From assembly GCF_015278315.1 (NCBI RefSeq), contig NZ_JADIJE010000014.1, positions 1-64,000 of the forward strand: a stretch of 64,000 nt of DNA, read 5' to 3'. Source of the stretch: Microbacterium ureisolvens (lineage in GTDB: Bacteria; Actinomycetota; Actinomycetes; Actinomycetales; Microbacteriaceae). Made by a program: the position numbers and the translations under genes. The notes beneath the pieces are model-generated. The model was not told the DNA's origin, did not search any database, and was given only the letters and a program-made list of their open reading frames with translations. Each line of letters opens with the position of its first letter. Within the stretch, counting starts at the first letter, position 1. This document shows positions 58,205-64,000 of this stretch, piece by piece.

Positions 58205-59404
58205 TCAGCGGAACGCGGAGATGCCGGTCAGGTGCTGACCCAGCACCAGAGTGTGCACCTCGTCGGTGCCCTCGTACGTGCGCACCGACTCGAGGTTGGC
58301 GGCGTGCCGGATCGGGGAGTGGTCGAGCAGCACGCCGTCGCCACCCAGGATCGTCCGCGCTTCGCGGGCGATCTCGATCGCCTCCCGCACGTTGTTGAGC
58401 TTGCCGAGCGAGATCTGCGTCGGCGTCAGGGTGCCGGCATCCTTCGCGCGCCCGATCTGCAGCGCGAGCAGCGCGCCCTTCTGCAGCTCCACCACCATGT
58501 CGACGAGCTTGCGCTGCGTCAGCTGGAACCCGGCGATCGGCCGCCCGAACTGCTCCCGGCGCAGGGCGTGCCGCAGCGCGGCCTCATAGCTGTCGCGCGC
58601 CGCGCCGAGCGACCCCCAGACGATCCCGTACCGTGCGTCGTTCAGGGCTGAGAAGGGTCCGCGGAGCCCGCGTGCCTCCGGCAGGAGAGCGGATGCCGGA
58701 ACCCGCACCTCATCGAAGCGCAAGCCGGTCTGGACCGACGCCCGCATCGACCCCTTCGGCTCGAGCACCGTCACCTCGTACCCTCGGGTTCCGGCCGGCA
58801 CGAGGAATCCGCGGACGCCGTCGTCGGTCTGCGCCCACACGACCGTCACATCGGCGATCGACGCCAGGCCGATCCAGCGCTTCGCGCCGGAGAGGATCCA
58901 GTCGCCGCCGTCGCGCCGCGCGAAGGTCGTCATGCCTGACGGGTCGGAGCCCGCGGTCGGCTCGGTGAGGGCGAAGCCGCCGATCGCCGCGCCGGCGGCC
59001 ATCCTCGGGAGCCACTCCTGCTTCTGCTCCTCGCTGCCGAACCGGTGGATCGACCCCATCACGAGGGAGCCCTGTACCGAGACGAACGTGCGGATACCCG
59101 AGTCGCCCGCCTCGAGTTCGAGCGCGGCCAGGCCGTACTCGACGGCGCTGCGGCCGGGGCATCCGTATCCGTCCAGCTCCATGCCGAGCACGCCCAGGCG
59201 GCCGAGCTCGGGGGCGAGCTCGGCGGGGAAGTGCGCGCGATCGAACCAGTCGGCGATGTGCGGCCGGATCTCCGCGTCGACGAACCGACCCACGCGTTCG
59301 CGGACCGCCCGCTCGTCGGCGCTCAGGAGCGCATCGATGCCGAGGACGTCGGAGGCCTCGCGGAGCGCCGCCAGGTCGTCGGGGTCTCTCGGGGCATCGG
59401 TCAT
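58205..59404 (-). CDS. acyl-CoA dehydrogenase (glutaryl-CoA dehydrogenase-like)
   Basis: A 399-residue flavoprotein of the acyl-CoA dehydrogenase family. GGFALTEPTAGSDPSGMTTFARR near residue 140 is the FAD-binding signature. The C-terminal NLESVRTYEGTDEVHTLVLGQHLTGISAF holds the catalytic Glu and matches glutaryl-CoA dehydrogenases. FVSVQGSLVMGSIHRFGSEEQKQEWLP also fits that subgroup. The substrate could be glutaryl- or another short dicarboxylic acyl-CoA. The upstream frame beyond the ATG at 59404 has no coding character. Confidence 0.85.
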   Translation of the reverse strand: MTDAPRDPDDLAALREASDVLGIDALLSADERAVRERVGRFVDAEIRPHIADWFDRAHFPAELAPELGRLGVLGMELDGYGCPGRSAVEYGLAALELEAGDSGIRTFVSVQGSLVMGSIHRFGSEEQKQEWLPRMAAGAAIGGFALTEPTAGSDPSGMTTFARRDGGDWILSGAKRWIGLASIADVTVVWAQTDDGVRGFLVPAGTRGYEVTVLEPKGSMRASVQTGLRFDEVRVPASALLPEARGLRGPFSALNDARYGIVWGSLGAARDSYEAALRHALRREQFGRPIAGFQLTQRKLVDMVVELQKGALLALQIGRAKDAGTLTPTQISLGKLNNVREAIEIAREARTILGGDGVLLDHSPIRHAANLESVRTYEGTDEVHTLVLGQHLTGISAFR

Positions 59405-59480
59405 GGCGCCTCCTCGCGCAGAACTCGTCGTGCGCGCGCTTGCGCACCCCTCGATCATGCCCTGGCCCGTGTGACGGGGT

Positions 59481-59562
59481 GCAGAACTCCTCCAAGAGCG
59501 GGGCCGAGCCGCCGACGGGACGCCGGCGGCGCACCCGAGCACGCGGATCGAAGGAGTTCTGC
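59481..59562. repeat. nested inverted repeat in a divergent promoter region
   Basis: GCAGAACTCCTCC (59481-59493) pairs with GAAGGAGTTCTGC (59550-59562), one mismatch. Inside it GCCGCCG (59508-59514) pairs perfectly with CGGCGGC (59524-59530). It lies between the start of the acyl-CoA dehydrogenase and the start of the membrane protein. It may be a regulator-binding site; the arms are too far apart for a terminator. Confidence 0.55.
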
Positions 59563-59600
59563 CGCGGGAAGCACTCGAGAGCAGCGCTAGCGTGGTCGGC

Positions 59601-60797
59601 GTGAGTGCTCCGTCCGCCGCGTCGTATCCGTTCGACGCGCGCCCGCTGCTCGAGCCGGTGCCGCCGGGCGCGGCGCGGGCGTTCGACCAGGAGCTGCGCC
59701 GCACCGGGCGCGTCGCGAGCTCGTCGTTCGGCGCAGTGTTCGGCGTCGTCATCGCGCTCGTCGTGCTCGTGGTCTTCGGCTCCGTAGCGATCACGATGAT
59801 CTCCGCGGTGCTGGCTGCCGTGACCTCCGGTGCGGGCGGCTCAGGCGGGCTCGGGGTCCTCTTCGCCGTGCTGCCGGTCGTGGTGCTCGGGATCATCGCC
59901 GTTGTCGCAGTCACGCTCTTCGTCAACGGCTTCCGCACCGCCCGCGAGCGCCGGTACCGCCTCGACCGCTTCGCACGCGCCAACGCGATGCGGTACGAAC
60001 CGCGACTGGACGACCCCGGCCTGCCGGGCATGATCTTCTCGATCGGCAGCAGTCGCCACTCGAGCGACCTGGTGCGCGGTGAGCGTCCGCGCTTCGTCGA
60101 GTTCGCGAACTACCGGTACACCACGGGTTCGGGCAAGAACCGGCAGACCCATCAATGGGGCTACGTCGCGGTGAAGCTCGACACCCCGCTCCCGCACATC
60201 GTGCTGGACGCGACGAGCAACAACGGCCTGTTCGGCTCGAACCTGCCGCTCACCTTCGACCGAGATCAGAGGCTCAGCCTCGAGGGCGACTTCGACCGCT
60301 ATTTCTCGCTCTACTGCCCCGCGGACTACGAGCGCGACGCCCTCTACCTGTTCACGCCCGACATCATGGCCCGCTTCATCGACAACGCTGCCGCGCTGGA
60401 CGTCGAGATCGTCGACGACTGGCTCTTGCTCTACGCCAAGCGCGACTTCTCCACGCTGGACCCGCAGACCTGGGCGTGGCTCTTCTCCGTCGTCGGGGCC
60501 CTTCTCGACAAGTTCGCGCAGTGGGCGCGGTGGCGCGACGAGCGGCTGGCCGCCGCCGCGGCGGATGCGATGACGGATGCCTCGCCCTTCGGCTCCGCGA
60601 CGCCCGCGGTCGCGGTGCAGGGTGGCGCGGCATCCGTCCCCTTCGCGCCGCCGCTCGACGCGCTGCGACCGCCACCCGGCGTCGCACCGGGCGGACGGCG
60701 CCTGCAACGGGGCGTTCCCTGGGTGACCATCGTCGCGGGCGGGATCGTGGTGCTGTTCTGGATCCTCACCCAGGTCGGTCCGGCGTTCCTCCGCTGA
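59601..60797 (+). CDS. membrane protein of unknown function
   Basis: A 398-residue protein. Two or three helices near residues 45-80 and 85-110 are followed by a cytoplasmic globular region of about 220 residues (FSIGSSRHSSDLVRGERPRFVEFANYRYTTGSGKNRQTHQWGYVAVKLDTPLPHIVLDATSN), a Pro/Ala-rich linker, and a last helix (WVTIVAGGIVVLFWILT). The domain between the helices resembles DUF3137-type proteins. The GTG at 59601 is preferred over GTG 59592. The role is unknown. Confidence 0.6.
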   Translation: MSAPSAASYPFDARPLLEPVPPGAARAFDQELRRTGRVASSSFGAVFGVVIALVVLVVFGSVAITMISAVLAAVTSGAGGSGGLGVLFAVLPVVVLGIIAVVAVTLFVNGFRTARERRYRLDRFARANAMRYEPRLDDPGLPGMIFSIGSSRHSSDLVRGERPRFVEFANYRYTTGSGKNRQTHQWGYVAVKLDTPLPHIVLDATSNNGLFGSNLPLTFDRDQRLSLEGDFDRYFSLYCPADYERDALYLFTPDIMARFIDNAAALDVEIVDDWLLLYAKRDFSTLDPQTWAWLFSVVGALLDKFAQWARWRDERLAAAAADAMTDASPFGSATPAVAVQGGAASVPFAPPLDALRPPPGVAPGGRRLQRGVPWVTIVAGGIVVLFWILTQVGPAFLR

Positions 60798-61060
60798 TCC
60801 CCTTTCCGGCCGATCCCCATCCCTGCCGACGTGAAGGCGGGCGAGCGTATGCTGTCGGGCGTGCATTCGACGTTCACGACGCCCGGCGGGCGTGAGGGGG
60901 TACTCGGCGCTCCACGCGCCGAGCGGAGGTAGCCGCGCGCGTCGCATGGTCTGACTCTGACATCACGCGCGACGCCACCCGACTCTCCGCGGACCGCCCG
61001 GTCTGCGGCATCCCTCCCTCTTCGTCGTCCCACGGGCGACCCTTCGTGAATCAAGGAATC

Positions 61061-61549
61061 ATGCACGCATTCACCGAGAAGGACATCCGCGCGTCCTTCG
61101 TCAACGCCTCCCTGCGCGAACGCAACGCCCTGGTCGTGCCCGACCTCGCCCACGTGGCCTGGGAAGACCTCGACTACTTCGGCTGGCGCGACCCGAAGCA
61201 GCCCCTCGCCGGGTTCATCGTGGTGCCGGTCGACGACGCTCCGGTCGGCATCCTGCTGCGGCGGACGGAGCAGCGCACGCGCGCCCGCGCCCAGTGCTCG
61301 TGGTGCGAGGACGTCACCCTGCCCAACGACGTCGTGCTCTTCGGGGCCAAGCGCGCCGGCAAGGCCGGCCGCAACGGCGACACCATCGGCACGCTCCTCT
61401 GCGAGAACTTCGAGTGCTCCGCGAACGCCCGCCGGCCTATGCCGCCCGCGTACCTCGGGTTCGACGTCCAGGCGGCGCGCCAGCGTCGCATCGAGGCGCT
61501 GCGCGCCCACGCCGACGGGTTCGCGCGCGAGATCCGCGACAGCGCCTGA
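61061..61549 (+). CDS. FBP-type zinc-finger protein (elongation factor G-binding-like)
   Basis: A 162-residue protein similar to the C-terminal zinc-finger domain of fusidic acid-resistance proteins FusB/FusC. CSWC near residue 82 and CENFEC near residue 114 supply four cysteines. WEDLDYFGWRDPKQPLAGFIVVPV in the middle is typical of the FBP family. Members of the FusB group bind elongation factor G and rescue it from drug; most actinobacterial members are uncharacterised. The ATG at 61061 follows AAGGAATC; a GTG at 61046 is possible. Confidence 0.82.
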   Translation: MHAFTEKDIRASFVNASLRERNALVVPDLAHVAWEDLDYFGWRDPKQPLAGFIVVPVDDAPVGILLRRTEQRTRARAQCSWCEDVTLPNDVVLFGAKRAGKAGRNGDTIGTLLCENFECSANARRPMPPAYLGFDVQAARQRRIEALRAHADGFAREIRDSA

Positions 61550-61582
61550 CTTCCGCGAGAGCGCCCGCTGGGCGGCGGGTGT

Positions 61583-62011
61583 TCAGCAGGATGAGGCGCC
61601 GTCCACGAGCCCGAAGTGAGCCAGCTCGGCGTCGTCGAGCATGCGCGAGCGGATGATGAAGCGATGGCCGGTCGGGCCCTCCACGCTGAAGCCCGCACCG
61701 CGTCCGGGAACGACGTCGATGGTGAGGTGCGTGTACTTCCAGTATTCGAACTGCGCCGCCGAGATGAAGACCTCGATCGCGCCGGCCTCTGACCCCGCCG
61801 AAGGGCCGAGGCCCACGTCGAGCTCGCCGAGCCGCACGTCCGACGGACCCGTGAGGAACATCCCCACCGGGAAGCACATCGGCGAGCTCCCGTCGCAGCA
61901 GCCGCCGGACTGATGGAACATCAGCGGGCCGTGCTGCGCGGTGAGCTGCCGCAGGAGGGATGCCGCGGCATCCGTCACCGCCACGCGCGAGTGGGTGCCG
62001 GTGGTGACCAT
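61583..62011 (-). CDS. DUF779 protein
   Basis: A 142-residue protein of the DUF779 family, which is almost always next to ExaC/AldA-type aldehyde dehydrogenases. MFHQSGGCCDGSSPMCFP near residue 31 contains the paired cysteines of a probable metal or redox site. FEYWKYTHLTIDVVPGRGAGFSVEGPTGHRFIIRS is the conserved end. It may assist the dehydrogenase, but the function is unknown. Between them lies a strong hairpin (62046-62078). The start at 62011 has a GGAGGA site. Confidence 0.8.
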   Translation of the reverse strand: MVTTGTHSRVAVTDAAASLLRQLTAQHGPLMFHQSGGCCDGSSPMCFPVGMFLTGPSDVRLGELDVGLGPSAGSEAGAIEVFISAAQFEYWKYTHLTIDVVPGRGAGFSVEGPTGHRFIIRSRMLDDAELAHFGLVDGASSC

Positions 62012-62045
62012 CGCGTCCTCCTCGGACTGGCAGGAAAGGGGGCGA

Positions 62046-62078
62046 CCCGGGCGGCGCGTGTGGGGCGCGCCGCCCGGG
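62046..62078. terminator. strong hairpin between the aldehyde dehydrogenase and DUF779 genes
   Basis: CCCGGGCGGCGCG (62046-62058), seven-base loop, then its perfect complement (62066-62078). Both genes point the same way, so it could attenuate DUF779 expression. No T-run follows, so partial termination or stabilisation of the upstream mRNA is as likely as full termination. Confidence 0.6.
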
Positions 62079-62125
62079 CCATGGGTGCCGGTCCCGCGAC
62101 CCCCCGGAGAGGACCGGCTGGCCGA

Positions 62126-63676
<1,551 letters not shown>

Positions 63677-63738
63677 GCTGGTCTCCTTCGACGCTTCCGC
63701 GACGGTCCTCGTCGCGATGCGTCGAAGATAGGCCGCGC

Positions 63739-63757
63739 CACGTTGCATCACGTTGCA
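63739..63757. promoter_or_regulatory. tandem GCAACGTG box upstream of the aldehyde dehydrogenase
   Basis: On the minus strand this reads TGCAACGTGATGCAACGTG (plus strand CACGTTGCATCACGTTGCA), a direct repeat with a 10-base period 63 bases before the start. The following minus-strand bases GCGCGGCCTATCTTCGA match the sequence after the adhP box. It is the second copy of the same regulatory element. Confidence 0.75.
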
Positions 63758-63843
63758 TACCCGGTCGTCGACCCCCTCGCCGAGGGCGCACGAACTGCAC
63801 GATCAAGCGCCGATCCGCGACACTGTCTGCGCTCTCGGCGTCG

Positions 63844-64000
63844 TCAGCTCTCCAGGCGCTCGATGCGCGCCACCAGCCCCGCGCGGCGCGGCGAGCGGGC
63901 GGGAAGCATGGTGAGGCACAGGCGGAGCAGCTCGATGTCATCGACGGCGGCATCCGTCTCGGCGAACGCGAGGAGCACGTCGACGGATGCCTCGGCCATG
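63844..64000 (-). CDS. C-terminal part of an unidentified protein (truncated by window edge)
   Basis: The last 51 codons read MAEASVDVLLAFAETDAAVD and end MLPARSPRRAGLVARIERLES. The ATG one base before the window end may be internal or the true start. The sequence looks helical and charged, without a diagnostic motif. It is transcribed toward the aldehyde dehydrogenase. A regulator of the adhP/aldehyde dehydrogenase regulon is a tempting but unsupported guess. Confidence 0.4.
   Translation of the reverse strand, partial: MAEASVDVLLAFAETDAAVDDIELLRLCLTMLPARSPRRAGLVARIERLES

Noticed and set aside
60798..61060. Structured leader or small RNA upstream of the FBP-type gene
   Set aside because: Only a short CTCGGCGC/GCGCCGAG stem was seen, with no matching RNA family or sequence conservation to judge.

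Overview
The window is about 70% GC, densely packed and free of insertion sequences. Start/stop overlaps of the ATGA and GTGA type are frequent. The gene content and protein styles (rpsF-ssb-rpsR-rplI operon with a cysteine-free S18, DUF222/HNH protein, DUF1023 hydrolase, LAXTG-anchored chaplin-like protein, C-terminal membrane protein families) point to a high-GC actinobacterium of the Microbacteriaceae, most likely Microbacterium or a close relative. The genus is inferred from protein style; no 16S gene is present.

Layout. 1-3.3 kb: end of a multi-pass membrane protein, 3-methyladenine DNA glycosylase, a DHA2-type efflux pump. 3.4-10 kb (minus): a zinc locus, znuA-znuC-znuB, then zur, a YcgR-like permease, its TIGR03943 (YcgQ-like) partner and a beta-propeller-like envelope protein, with a Zur box ahead of znuA. 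10-16.3 kb: a GT4 glycosyltransferase, then hisC coupled to 2-oxoacid dehydrogenase E1alpha-E1beta-E2 without an E3. 16.5-24.8 kb: small membrane proteins, a DUF1023 hydrolase with a small coupled partner, a large secreted nuclease, a low-molecular-weight phosphatase, purB, and two coupled membrane proteins. 25-45 kb: accessory metabolism, transport and regulation (PLP decarboxylase, adhP, DUF1801, Rdx thioredoxin-like, hydrolases, CsbD, FucU, MerR-GyrI, TOPRIM protein, phytase-like/GDPD fusion, S33 peptidase, Imm5-like protein, MATE, HNH, EamA/LysR pair, MFS, DHFR-like, APH-like).

45.3-56 kb is a core replication/translation block: dnaB with a DnaA-box-like cluster upstream, then two surface proteins (one with eight chaplin-like modules and a sortase E signal), a drug-type ABC exporter with a DesK/DesR-like two-component system, and rpsF-ssb-rpsR-rplI. 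56-64 kb: a UGT-like glycosyltransferase with a divergent TetR regulator, acyl-CoA dehydrogenase, a membrane protein, an FBP-type zinc finger protein, and an aldehyde dehydrogenase with DUF779.

Non-coding signals stand out. The 7-mer GGATGCC/GGCATCC occurs roughly once every 750 bp on both strands, in genes and as inverted pairs forming most of the strong terminators, an architecture like that of DNA uptake sequences. The adhP and aldehyde dehydrogenase genes, 37 kb apart, share a near-identical upstream box with the tandem repeat GCAACGTGNTGCAACGTG, which implies a common regulator. Several long intergenic inverted repeats, including two adjacent stem-loops with the same 11-base loop, have no obvious explanation. 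No rRNA, tRNA, CRISPR array or prophage was recognised.
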